The translations under genes were made by a program, and so were the position numbers. From NCBI RefSeq assembly GCF_003952225.1, contig NZ_CP034437.1, positions 2,060,501 through 2,124,500 on the forward strand: a stretch of DNA of 64,000 nucleotides, given 5' to 3'. How positions within the stretch are numbered: position 1 is the first letter of the stretch; each line of letters opens with the position of its first letter. Source of the DNA: Paenibacillus albus. Its GTDB lineage: Bacteria; Bacillota; Bacilli; Paenibacillales; Paenibacillaceae. This document shows positions 9,166 through 17,065 of this stretch, piece after piece. The notes beneath the pieces were generated by a model, which was not told the DNA's origin, did no database searches, and saw nothing but the letters and a program-made list of their open reading frames with translations.

Positions 9166-10917
9166 GTGAAGGCAGCCTACAATAAAGCACCATCCATCAC
9201 GATACGCGGCTATGACCATGAGGCATGGGCAGGCTATGAGGCGATTGGCCGTACTCTATCAGCCGCGCTAGCGCGCGTAGAGAAACAGAAAACCGTTGTC
9301 GTCATCGAATGCTATCCCGGTGTGAGACAGCAGGAAATTATAGACGGACTGAGCGATGCGCTTCGTCCGTCGCTTGTCGTTCAAGCAGAAGAAGCAGCTC
9401 TGATCCCGAGCGATGTCGATGCGAAAGTCGAGCGCTACATGACCGATGACCGTGTGTTCGGATATATGACGCCTTTCACGCTTCAAGAGTTTTATGATCC
9501 CGAGCGGATCTCTGAACTTCAGGAGCAGATCATGGCGGTAGACAGTGGCGTTATCCTCGTTATAGGCTTCGGCGCTTCGCTCATCACGCAAGGCGAAGTG
9601 CTCGTCTACGCTGATATGGCGAGATGGGAGATCCAGCAGCGCTACCGCTCGAAGGAGTACGCTAACTGGAGAACTGCCCATAAGGAAGAAGATATTCTGC
9701 GTCTATATAAGCGTGGTTTCTTCTTCGAATGGCGGATGGCTGACCGGCTGAAGCGGTCGCTGCTAGAGAGCATCGACTTCTACTTGGATACGAATGCCTC
9801 GGCTGACCCTAAGCTGCTGTCGAAGCAGGCGTTGTTCGCCGGACTTGGCCAAGCGGTGAGCCAGCCGTTCCGGCTTGTGCCGTATTTTGATCCCGGCGTA
9901 TGGGGCGGCACTTGGCTGGAAGCGAACATCGAGCTTCCGAAGCGGGCGCATCCGTATGCATGGGGATTCGACGGTGTACCGGAGGAGAACAGCCTTTATT
10001 TCGACTATGATGCAATTCGGGTCGAGCTGCCGTCGATTAATGTGGTGTTCTTCAAGTCGATTCAGCTGCTAGGCGAGAAGGTGTATTCCCGCTTTGGAGC
10101 TGAGTTCCCGATACGGTTCGACTTCTTAGATACGATCGGCGGGCAAAATCTAAGCCTGCAAGTCCATCCAACGACGGACTATATCCGCGAACAGTTCGGC
10201 ATGCCGTATACGCAGGATGAGAGCTACTATATTCTCGAAGCTACCCCTGGTGCAGAGGTTTATCTGGGACTGAAGGACAACATTGAGCCTGAGGTGATGC
10301 TGGCCGATCTCCGCAAAGCTCAGGCTGGCGGCCATACCTTTCCGGCGGAGCAGTATGTCAACGTCTATCCGGCGGCCAAACATGACCACTTCCTTATCCC
10401 GGCAGGCACGGTCCACTGTTCAGGTGCAGGCTGCATGGTGCTGGAGATTAGCGCTACGCCTTATATTTTCACATTTAAGCTGTGGGATTGGGATCGGCTT
10501 GGCCTTGATGGGAAGCCGCGGCCGGTTCATGTGGAGCATGGCTCGAAGGTGATTGGGTGGGATCGGAAGACCGACTGGACGACGAGCAGCTGCGTAAATG
10601 CGGTCGAGACGATTACGGAAGGCGAAGGCTGGAAGGAAGAGCGCACCGGTCTGCATGAGCTCGAGTTTATCGAGACGAGGAGACATTGGTTCTCGGCTCC
10701 CGTTCTTCATGAAGCGAACGGCAGCGTTCATATGCTGAACCTGATTGAAGGGGAAGAAGCAACCGTGGAAAGTCCGGACGGCGCCTTCGAGCCGTACATC
10801 ATCCGTTATGCGGAGACGTTCATCGTGCCGGCTTCTGTCGCTTCTTATACGATTCGTCCGAGCGGTCCTAGCACGGGCTCAACAATCGGTACGATCAAAG
10901 CGTACGTTCGAGCATAG
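9166..10917 (+). CDS. Class I mannose-6-phosphate isomerase with an N-terminal kinase-like extension
   Basis: 583 residues, far longer than the usual 310-320-residue ManA of Firmicutes. Residues from about 215 onward are the cupin isomerase interconverting mannose 6-phosphate and fructose 6-phosphate: VPYFDPGVWGGTWL, LSLQVHPTTDY (Gln and His metal ligands), DESYYILEATPGA (Glu ligand), LIPAGTVHCSGAG (His ligand) and KLWDWDRLGLDGKPRP. Residues 1-210 resemble a uridine-kinase-type nucleotide-binding fold (TVVVIECYPG, GVILVIGFGASL, VYADMARWEIQQRY) but without an intact GxxxxGK[ST] P-loop. It starts at GTG with GAAGGAG upstream. The ROK kinase gene follows by 16 bp, so kinase and isomerase probably act in one hexose route. 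Confidence 0.85.
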   Translation: MKAAYNKAPSITIRGYDHEAWAGYEAIGRTLSAALARVEKQKTVVVIECYPGVRQQEIIDGLSDALRPSLVVQAEEAALIPSDVDAKVERYMTDDRVFGYMTPFTLQEFYDPERISELQEQIMAVDSGVILVIGFGASLITQGEVLVYADMARWEIQQRYRSKEYANWRTAHKEEDILRLYKRGFFFEWRMADRLKRSLLESIDFYLDTNASADPKLLSKQALFAGLGQAVSQPFRLVPYFDPGVWGGTWLEANIELPKRAHPYAWGFDGVPEENSLYFDYDAIRVELPSINVVFFKSIQLLGEKVYSRFGAEFPIRFDFLDTIGGQNLSLQVHPTTDYIREQFGMPYTQDESYYILEATPGAEVYLGLKDNIEPEVMLADLRKAQAGGHTFPAEQYVNVYPAAKHDHFLIPAGTVHCSGAGCMVLEISATPYIFTFKLWDWDRLGLDGKPRPVHVEHGSKVIGWDRKTDWTTSSCVNAVETITEGEGWKEERTGLHELEFIETRRHWFSAPVLHEANGSVHMLNLIEGEEATVESPDGAFEPYIIRYAETFIVPASVASYTIRPSGPSTGSTIGTIKAYVRA

Positions 10918-10933
10918 GAGGCAGATTGAGCAA

Positions 10934-11881
10934 ATGAGTCGTGACATAATACTGGCCTTCGACGTTGGCGGAACGCAGATTAAAGCCGCGGCGATGCGCG
11001 ATGGCGAGATCATCGCATCGACCGCTCTACACTATGATTCTCGCTCGGAGCTTGAGGCGGATGCGATTATTGCCCATTTTGTCGATATTGCGGTTGATGT
11101 GCTAGGACGCGGAGGGCTAACGGAAGAGTCGATTAGCGGATTCGGACTTGCCTTCCCCGGACCTTTCGATTACGAGAGGGGCATTTGCCTCATTCAAGGA
11201 CTAGGGAAATTCGAGTCGCTATACGGACTGAACATCGGGGATATGCTGTCCGAAGCCATTCGTTCGCATGGGCAATTAGGCCGGCGATTAAGCCCTGAAT
11301 TCCGCATTGTGTTCGAGAACGACGCGGCGCTGTTCGGCCTCGGTGAATCGAATGGCGGCGGTGAAGCGTTTGGCGTTGAGCGTGCCGTGTGCTTGACGAT
11401 TGGGACAGGACTTGGCTCCTGCTATCTGGAGCGCGGACAGCTTGTGAAGCATCGCGACGGCGTGCCGGAGAACGGCTGGCTGTATGCGGAGCCGTATGGG
11501 AACCGAATGGCGGATGAATGCATCTCGCGAAGAGGTCTTCTGCATTTGGCAGAGGAGATGGGGATGGAGCTTGCAGGCAGAGATGTGCGCGAGCTCGCAG
11601 ATGCTGCAGCTTCTGGCGATGCAGATGCTGTGCAGCTGTTTGACCACTTCGGACGGCGGATGGCAGTCATTCTCGTCCCGGCGTTTGAAGCATATGAGCC
11701 GAATCGGATCGTGCTCGGCGGCCAAATCTCGAAGAGTGCGGGCTTGTTCGCTCCCGCTTTCAAAGAAGTGCTGCTTGCACAGGGGATCATCGCGCAAGTG
11801 AGGGTAAGCGCGGGTACGTTCGCGAGCACGTTCAGAGGCATTTATCATTTGGTTATACAGAGTAGGACGGTAGATCAGTAG
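10934..11881 (+). CDS. ROK-family sugar kinase
   Basis: 315 residues from the ATG at 10934, which has AGGAGG at good distance; the open frame reaches further upstream, into the isomerase gene, but without support. ROK features: FDVGGTQIKAAAMRDG (ATP phosphate loop), FGLAFPGPFDYERGI (the catalytic Asp region is shifted in this member), FENDAALFGLGE with the expected catalytic Asp, and TIGTGLGSCYL. The usual zinc motif CxCGxxGC is missing; the corresponding segment reads DECISRRGLL. The protein should phosphorylate a hexose or amino sugar, with the substrate unknown. Its place behind the isomerase gene suggests mannose or fructose. Confidence 0.85.
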   Translation: MSRDIILAFDVGGTQIKAAAMRDGEIIASTALHYDSRSELEADAIIAHFVDIAVDVLGRGGLTEESISGFGLAFPGPFDYERGICLIQGLGKFESLYGLNIGDMLSEAIRSHGQLGRRLSPEFRIVFENDAALFGLGESNGGGEAFGVERAVCLTIGTGLGSCYLERGQLVKHRDGVPENGWLYAEPYGNRMADECISRRGLLHLAEEMGMELAGRDVRELADAAASGDADAVQLFDHFGRRMAVILVPAFEAYEPNRIVLGGQISKSAGLFAPAFKEVLLAQGIIAQVRVSAGTFASTFRGIYHLVIQSRTVDQ

Positions 11882-11920
11882 AGTGGTTGAACGGCAGGAC
11901 GGTAGGCGGAGAGGCGGGGG

Positions 11921-11944
11921 AGAGACTGCTTCTCTGCTTTTTTG
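11921..11944 (+). terminator. Weak terminator-like hairpin after the ROK kinase
   Basis: AGAGA-CTGCT-TCTCT stem-loop followed by GC and a run of seven T, 40 bp past the kinase stop. The stem is only 5 bp, so efficiency is uncertain. Confidence 0.45.
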
Positions 11945-12039
11945 TTTTCCAGAGAGAAGATGCGTAATTTTGCAGTACTATATCATCCCCACTTTCATGT
12001 AAATTAGAGAAAAGAAGGTAATTCAAGGAGGATGCAAGG

Positions 12040-12798
12040 ATGAAGCTGACCCACAAGCAGAAGCTGTCGATGCTAAACGATGGATATATTCACATTCCAG
12101 GTGTTATTCCGAAGGTTTTGGTGGATCAAGCGATCAAGCATATTAATCATGCTGTCGGTGAAGGGATGCCGCCAGAGAAGATGACGACGTTCCGCGCGCA
12201 ATCCTACTGTCCTGACTTGCAGGACAAGTCCCCGATAACAGGGCTCTTCTACGATACGCCGGTGAAGTCACTCGTCGAAGACTTGCTTGGCGAAGGAATG
12301 AGCCTGCCTGTCGGCGGCGGGCAAATCGCGCTTCGTTTTCCGACTTTGCAGGACCCGCCGGCCGTGGCTCGTCCGCATCTGGATGGGATGTACTCGCCGC
12401 ATAACGGTGTAAAGGAAGGGACGATCGGCAACTTTACGATGCTTGTCGGCGTTCTGCTCAGTCCCGTGCGGGAAGACTTCGCCGGTAACTTCACGGTATG
12501 GCCTGGCACGCATGCAGCGTATGAACAGTACTTCCGCGAGAATGGGGCGGAGTCGCTTATTCAAGGTATGCCGCCGGTTGCGCTGCCGGAGCCTGTCCAG
12601 ACAAAAGGGGAGCCGGGGGATGTCTTCCTCGTGCACTATCAGCTGGCGCATAGCGTAGCTGCGAATGCGTCTCCTTGGACGCGGTATGCGATCTTCTTCC
12701 GGGTGAAGCACACGGAGCATGGCATAGACTGGAAAGCGCCGATGACCGATATTTGGCTGCATTGGCCGGGGATTCGCGAGATAGCTGAAAGAGTCTAG
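12040..12798 (+). CDS. Phytanoyl-CoA dioxygenase (PhyH) family Fe(II)/2-oxoglutarate enzyme
   Basis: 252 residues with a double-stranded beta-helix architecture. The iron triad is visible: His and Asp in ARPHLDGMYSP, and the distal His in VHYQLAHSVA, followed by Arg in WTRYAIFFRV that should bind 2-oxoglutarate. Family enzymes hydroxylate small molecules with O2 and 2-oxoglutarate; bacterial members act on diverse metabolites and the substrate here is unknown. AAGGAGG lies before the ATG. It is 38 bp upstream of the DUF4038 hydrolase, likely in one operon. It is one of three PhyH-type genes in this window (others at 35.3 and 46.1 kb). Confidence 0.85.
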   Translation: MKLTHKQKLSMLNDGYIHIPGVIPKVLVDQAIKHINHAVGEGMPPEKMTTFRAQSYCPDLQDKSPITGLFYDTPVKSLVEDLLGEGMSLPVGGGQIALRFPTLQDPPAVARPHLDGMYSPHNGVKEGTIGNFTMLVGVLLSPVREDFAGNFTVWPGTHAAYEQYFRENGAESLIQGMPPVALPEPVQTKGEPGDVFLVHYQLAHSVAANASPWTRYAIFFRVKHTEHGIDWKAPMTDIWLHWPGIREIAERV

Positions 12799-12836
12799 TT
12801 TTCTATCCTAACGAACAGGGAGAGTGAGTAAGGAGA

Positions 12837-14138
12837 ATGGAAGACTTGCAGCGGTTGAAGGTCAGTGACAATAACCGATTTTTGGTGCATGAGGATGGAA
12901 CGCCGTTCTTTTGGCTTGGGGATACGACATGGGAGCTGTTTCATAAGCTGAACCGTGAAGAAGCTGTGGAGTACTTAGAGAATCGGGCGGAGCTGAAGTT
13001 CAATGTCGTTCAAGCCGTCGCGTTATCGGAATTCGAAGGGCTGACGACGGACAATTATTACGGTCGCAGGCCGCTGAAGCTGAACGCGGAAGGGCTGTAC
13101 GATCCAACAATGCCGGATACGGACGGCGACTACCATTATTGGAATCATGTCGATTATATTGTTGATCGAGCGGCAGAGCTTGGCATTTATATCGCGCTGC
13201 TGCCTACTTGGGGGGACAAGTATAACTTGGCTTGGGGCAAAGGACCTGTCGTGTTCGATGCTGACAATGCACGTGTATACGGTAAGTGGCTCGGGGAGCG
13301 CTATAAGGATCGCACGAATATAATCTGGGTGCTGGGCGGCGATCGTCCTCTGCATACGGGGCTTCATTTTGACGTGAATCGGTCGCTGGCTGCAGGCTTG
13401 TCGGAGGGGGATGGCGGTTCGAACTTAATTACGTTCCATCCTTGCGGCAATACATCTTCGTCCCTCCATCTGCATAATGAGAGCTGGCTGGACTTCAATA
13501 TGATCCAATCCGGCCATCATGCGCAGGTCCGCGTGAACTACGGCCATGTCAGTGCAGATTACGCGAAAACACCGGCGAAACCGACGCTAGACGCCGAGCC
13601 CTGCTACGAGGATCACCCGATTAACTTCAAGGAGGCGAACGGTTATTTCGACCAGGCAGATGTGCGGCAGGCTGCCTATTATGCTGTCTTCTCCGGTGCA
13701 TTCGGTCATACGTACGGGCATCACTGCATTTGGTCCATGACGACCGAGCAGACACCATATTTCATTATGGAGTGGCGTGAAGCGTTGAACCGTCCAGGAG
13801 CTGCGCAAATGCAGCATATTCGAGGGCTGATCGAATCGCATTCGTTCCTTGACCGAGTGCCGGATCAGAGCTTGCTTGCTGCTAACTTGGAAGGTGCCAA
13901 CTACATGGTTGCGACACGCGGGGAGCGGTATGGCCTCATCTACAGCCCGAACGGACTGGCATTCACAGCGGTGCTTAGAGGGTGGAACGGCAGCCGCGTC
14001 AGCGCTTCCTGGTTCGATCCGCGAACAGGGCTGTACAGCAAGATTGGTGAGTACGAGGGTAGTGACGAGGTTCGTTTCACTCCGCCGACAAGCGGCAGAG
14101 GCTGCGATTGGGTGTTGGAGCTGAGCATAATCGAATAA
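12837..14138 (+). CDS. DUF4038/GH140-like glycoside hydrolase
   Basis: 433 residues. The start RLKVSDNNRFLVHEDGTPFFWLGDTTWELFHKLN is the DUF4038 hallmark, with WxGDTxW on the first barrel strand. TWGDKYNLAWGKGP, NIIWVLGGDRP and FHPCGNTSS follow, as in GH140-type apiosidases and related enzymes, and the C-terminal 80 or so residues (WFDPRTGLYSKIGEY, TPPTSGRGCDWVLEL) match the beta-sandwich often described as a putative collagen-binding domain. No signal peptide, so probably cytoplasmic. The substrate is not deducible. A terminator follows. I infer co-transcription with the upstream dioxygenase. Confidence 0.85.
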   Translation: MEDLQRLKVSDNNRFLVHEDGTPFFWLGDTTWELFHKLNREEAVEYLENRAELKFNVVQAVALSEFEGLTTDNYYGRRPLKLNAEGLYDPTMPDTDGDYHYWNHVDYIVDRAAELGIYIALLPTWGDKYNLAWGKGPVVFDADNARVYGKWLGERYKDRTNIIWVLGGDRPLHTGLHFDVNRSLAAGLSEGDGGSNLITFHPCGNTSSSLHLHNESWLDFNMIQSGHHAQVRVNYGHVSADYAKTPAKPTLDAEPCYEDHPINFKEANGYFDQADVRQAAYYAVFSGAFGHTYGHHCIWSMTTEQTPYFIMEWREALNRPGAAQMQHIRGLIESHSFLDRVPDQSLLAANLEGANYMVATRGERYGLIYSPNGLAFTAVLRGWNGSRVSASWFDPRTGLYSKIGEYEGSDEVRFTPPTSGRGCDWVLELSIIE

Positions 14139-14152
14139 TCTAGCATCGGTTC

Positions 14153-14197
14153 AATAGCCCGCCATTATGCGTTATGCATAAAGGCGGGTTATTTATC
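14153..14197 (+). terminator. Rho-independent terminator after the DUF4038 gene
   Basis: AATAGCCCGCC pairs with GGCGGGTTATT (one G-U) across a 19-base loop, and the transcript ends in TTATTTAT. It separates the glycan block from the germination operon. Confidence 0.75.
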
Positions 14198-14198
14198 A

Positions 14199-14229
14199 TG
14201 AATAAATTGGAAGAAAATCTCTCACAATA
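14199..14229 (+). promoter_or_regulatory. Predicted SigG promoter of the gerA-type operon
   Basis: TGAATA at 14199-14204 and CACAATA at 14223-14229 are 18 bp apart. The B. subtilis SigG consensus is a GAATA-like -35 and a CATNNTA-like -10 with 18-bp spacing; the -10 has one mismatch. Germinant receptor operons are known SigG targets in the forespore. Position is 50-60 bp ahead of the first gene. Confidence 0.6.
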
Positions 14230-14285
14230 TACCAAATGGAAATGGTTGCAGCCTGCGTTATGAACGGAAGGGGGGCTTGAACGGG

Positions 14286-15944
14286 ATGAACAACAGCGAC
14301 GGTAACAGCGGCAGCAGCAGCCAAAGCACTGCTAACAACCGCTCGCGGGTTATTACCAAAGCATCGAGCCCTATTTTGGACCAAACTCAAAACGTGAAGC
14401 TGACTGCAAGCTTGGAAACTACCATACAGGAAATCCAAAGCATTATGAAGGATGACAGTGACTTTATCCAGCGCAGGTTCCAAGTTTTCGGCGAATACAA
14501 CGCAGCGATCTTTTATTACTCCAGCATGATTGATCAAGCGATGATCAATAGCAGCATTATGAAGCCGCTTATGCATGTGCCGGGAATGCCGGGAGAGAAG
14601 AGGATCGAGCAGAACGAGCTGCACGATGTGCTCATGAACCAAATTATTTACCATAGTGAGGTAAAGGCCGAGTCAAACTTGTCCGCAATCGTTGAAGGCT
14701 TGCTGCGCGGACATACAGCCGTCATTATCGACGGGTTGGATCAGGCTTTCTTGATCAGCACGAGCAATATTGACAAGCGTGCCGTCGATCAGCCTGCAAC
14801 CGAGCAGGTCATTCGAGGGCCTCGCGAAGGTTTCATTGAACTGCTGGATAAGAATATCTCCTTGATCCGCTACCGGCTGCAAACGCCGGAGCTGCGTATT
14901 CAAACGATGGAGGTCGGCCGGAGAAGCCGATCCCGCGTTGCGATATGTTATATGGACGGCATAACGAATGCGGAGCTTGTTAATGAAGTCAAACATCGAA
15001 TATCGAAGATCGATATTGATGCGGTTCTGGATTCCGGATATTTGGAGCAGTTTATCGAGGATAACCATTACACGCCGTTCCCGCAGGTTCAATATACGGA
15101 ACGGCCGGATAAGGTCGTTGCTAATCTTCTTGAAGGCCGAGTTGCGATTCTCGTTAACGGTTCGCCACTTGCTCTGATTGTACCGACCGTCTTCAGCCAG
15201 TTCTATCAAACGGCTGAAGACTATACGGAACGATTCGTTATGATGAGCGCGATTCGGCTCGCGAGGCTCGTCGCGCTTGTATTCTCGCTTGTGTTCCCTT
15301 CTCTTTATGTATCTATCATCTCCTTCAACCCGGAGCTGATTCCGACCGAGTTCGCCGTTGCCGTAGCAGGAGGCCGAGCCGGCGTACCGTTCCCGGCGGT
15401 TATTGAAGTGCTCATTATCGAGATCTCGATGGAAGTGCTGAGAGAAGCGACCATCCGTCTGCCGCGGCAGATCGGCGGCGCTCTCTCCATTGTCGGTGTG
15501 CTCGTTATCGGACAAGCAGCGGTATCCGCGGGGTTCGCCAGCCCGATAACCGTCGTCATTATTGCGCTCACGACGATTGGATCATTCGCTACACCGGCCT
15601 ACAACGCGGCTTTGTCGCTAAGGCTGCTGCGGTTTCCGCTCATTATCTTTGCCGGTATATTCGGGTTATATGGCGTGGTGATCGGGCTTATTCTCATCGC
15701 GAACCATCTCTTATCTTTGAAATCGTTCGGCGTGCCTTATTTAACGCCATGGGTGCCGGGCGATATCCAAGGCATGAAGGATCTGCTCGTTCGGGGGCCG
15801 CTCTGGAGAATGGGCAACAGGCCTTCCTTCCTTTATCCGGAAGATTCGCAAAGGGTGAGCCCAGACACAGTCACCGGTATGAACGAACCGCCCTACAACG
15901 TGCTTGATCCGGAGGAAATCACCAAAGAGAAGGGGTCAGAGTGA
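14286..15944 (+). CDS. Spore germination receptor subunit A (GerAA/GerKA family)
   Basis: About 552 residues. A Ser/Asn-rich soluble head (SSQSTANNRS) leads to the GerA N-terminal domain, including DFIQRRFQVFG, the loop KRAVDQPATEQVIRGPREGF and PELRIQTMEVGRRSR, all typical of the family. The second half carries five or so membrane segments (ALVFSLVFPSLYVSII, VLIIEISMEVLREATIRLP, GVLVIGQAAVSAGF, LIIFAGIFGLYGVVIGLILI). It forms the A subunit of an inner-spore-membrane germinant receptor with the next two proteins. I prefer the ATG at 14286, 11 nt after AAGGGGG, over the TTG at 14277, which would leave almost no spacer. Confidence 0.93.
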   Translation: MNNSDGNSGSSSQSTANNRSRVITKASSPILDQTQNVKLTASLETTIQEIQSIMKDDSDFIQRRFQVFGEYNAAIFYYSSMIDQAMINSSIMKPLMHVPGMPGEKRIEQNELHDVLMNQIIYHSEVKAESNLSAIVEGLLRGHTAVIIDGLDQAFLISTSNIDKRAVDQPATEQVIRGPREGFIELLDKNISLIRYRLQTPELRIQTMEVGRRSRSRVAICYMDGITNAELVNEVKHRISKIDIDAVLDSGYLEQFIEDNHYTPFPQVQYTERPDKVVANLLEGRVAILVNGSPLALIVPTVFSQFYQTAEDYTERFVMMSAIRLARLVALVFSLVFPSLYVSIISFNPELIPTEFAVAVAGGRAGVPFPAVIEVLIIEISMEVLREATIRLPRQIGGALSIVGVLVIGQAAVSAGFASPITVVIIALTTIGSFATPAYNAALSLRLLRFPLIIFAGIFGLYGVVIGLILIANHLLSLKSFGVPYLTPWVPGDIQGMKDLLVRGPLWRMGNRPSFLYPEDSQRVSPDTVTGMNEPPYNVLDPEEITKEKGSE

Positions 15945-17065
15945 TGCCAAACTACCGTCAGATAACGACCGTTCAAGCTGCTGCCGTTCTAGTAAGCTCC
16001 ATCATTGGCGTGGGCGTTCTGCCTTTGCCTCTCTTCGCTGTGCGTGCAGGAGATGCAGGCGCCCCGCTGGTGACATTGCTTGGCGTAATGGTCGGTTTTA
16101 TTGGACTCTTGTTGATTACGCTCCTTGGCATGCGGTTTCCGGATAAGAACATCATTCAGTACAGTCAGGACATTATCGGCAGATGGTTCGCTGCGTTAGG
16201 CAGTATATGCATCATCGTTTTCTTCTCCGTCTTGACCTCGCTTGCCGCGCGTGAGTTCGGCGAGGTGGTCGTTACCTCGGTTCTGAAGGAAACGCCGCTG
16301 GAGGTGACAGTCATTGTCATGCTGATGCTCGCGGCGGTCTCGACCCGCAATAATATGACCACTTTTGCCTATATCCACCTCTTCTATTTTCCTTTTTTAC
16401 TGCTTCCCGCACTTCTCATCGTATCGCTTTCATTGAAAAACGCAGACGTGATCAACCTTCAGCCCGTGTGGGGCAATCAGCCGGGTCATATGCTGTCAGG
16501 TGTCCTGACGGTAGCGGCCTTGTTCCAAGGCTCATTCGTGCTGACGCTCGTTATTCCTGCGATGCAAAATCCGCGGAAGGCGATGAAAGCGAGCTTATAC
16601 GGCATGCTGATCTCCGGCGGACTCTATATTGTAATCGTTATTGCGGCTGTCGGCGTATTCGGCGCAGAAGAGATCAAAAATTTGCTATGGCCGACCTTGG
16701 AGCTAGCCAAAGCGACATCCCTTCCGGCAAACATTCTAGAGCGATTGGATGCGGCTTTTCTGGCGGTATGGGTGACGGCAGTGTTTACGACCTTATTCTC
16801 CAGTTATTACTTGACCCTTCGGGCAGTCAGTACACTAACGGGCTTGAAGGATCACAATGCACTGTCGTTCTTCCTGCTGCCTTTTGTGTTCATCATGGCT
16901 GTCATCCCGCAAAATATTTTGAGCATGTATGAAACCATCGAAGGAGTCGGTCGCATAGGTCTGTTCATTACGAGCGGCTATCCGGCTTTTCTGCTCATCT
17001 TGGCATTCATTCGGAAGAAAAGAGGCGATCGGTCACATGCCAATCAGGTGGATCCGATCCGTTAA
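15944..17065 (+). CDS. Spore germination receptor subunit B (GerAB/GerKB, APC-type permease)
   Basis: About 373 residues with ten predicted membrane helices, the architecture of GerAB-type subunits of the amino acid/polyamine/organocation superfamily, which bind the germinant. It opens MPNYRQITTVQAAAVLVSSIIGVGVLPLP, with the GVG turn in helix 1 as in the family; LYIVIVIAAVGVFGAEEIKNLLWPTLELAK is also characteristic. The ATG shares its A with the TGA stop of the A subunit, and AGGGG precedes it. The gene's 3' end overlaps the C subunit start by 29 bp. The germinant specificity is unknown. Confidence 0.93.
   Translation: MPNYRQITTVQAAAVLVSSIIGVGVLPLPLFAVRAGDAGAPLVTLLGVMVGFIGLLLITLLGMRFPDKNIIQYSQDIIGRWFAALGSICIIVFFSVLTSLAAREFGEVVVTSVLKETPLEVTVIVMLMLAAVSTRNNMTTFAYIHLFYFPFLLLPALLIVSLSLKNADVINLQPVWGNQPGHMLSGVLTVAALFQGSFVLTLVIPAMQNPRKAMKASLYGMLISGGLYIVIVIAAVGVFGAEEIKNLLWPTLELAKATSLPANILERLDAAFLAVWVTAVFTTLFSSYYLTLRAVSTLTGLKDHNALSFFLLPFVFIMAVIPQNILSMYETIEGVGRIGLFITSGYPAFLLILAFIRKKRGDRSHANQVDPIR

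Noticed and set aside
10745-10933. Extended N-terminus of the ROK kinase
   Set aside because: It overlaps the isomerase gene and the ATG at 10934 has a good ribosome site right before the ATP-binding strand.
16468-16932. 154-codon frame inside the germination permease gene
   Set aside because: Alternative frame of the gerB-type gene, without ribosome site or domain.
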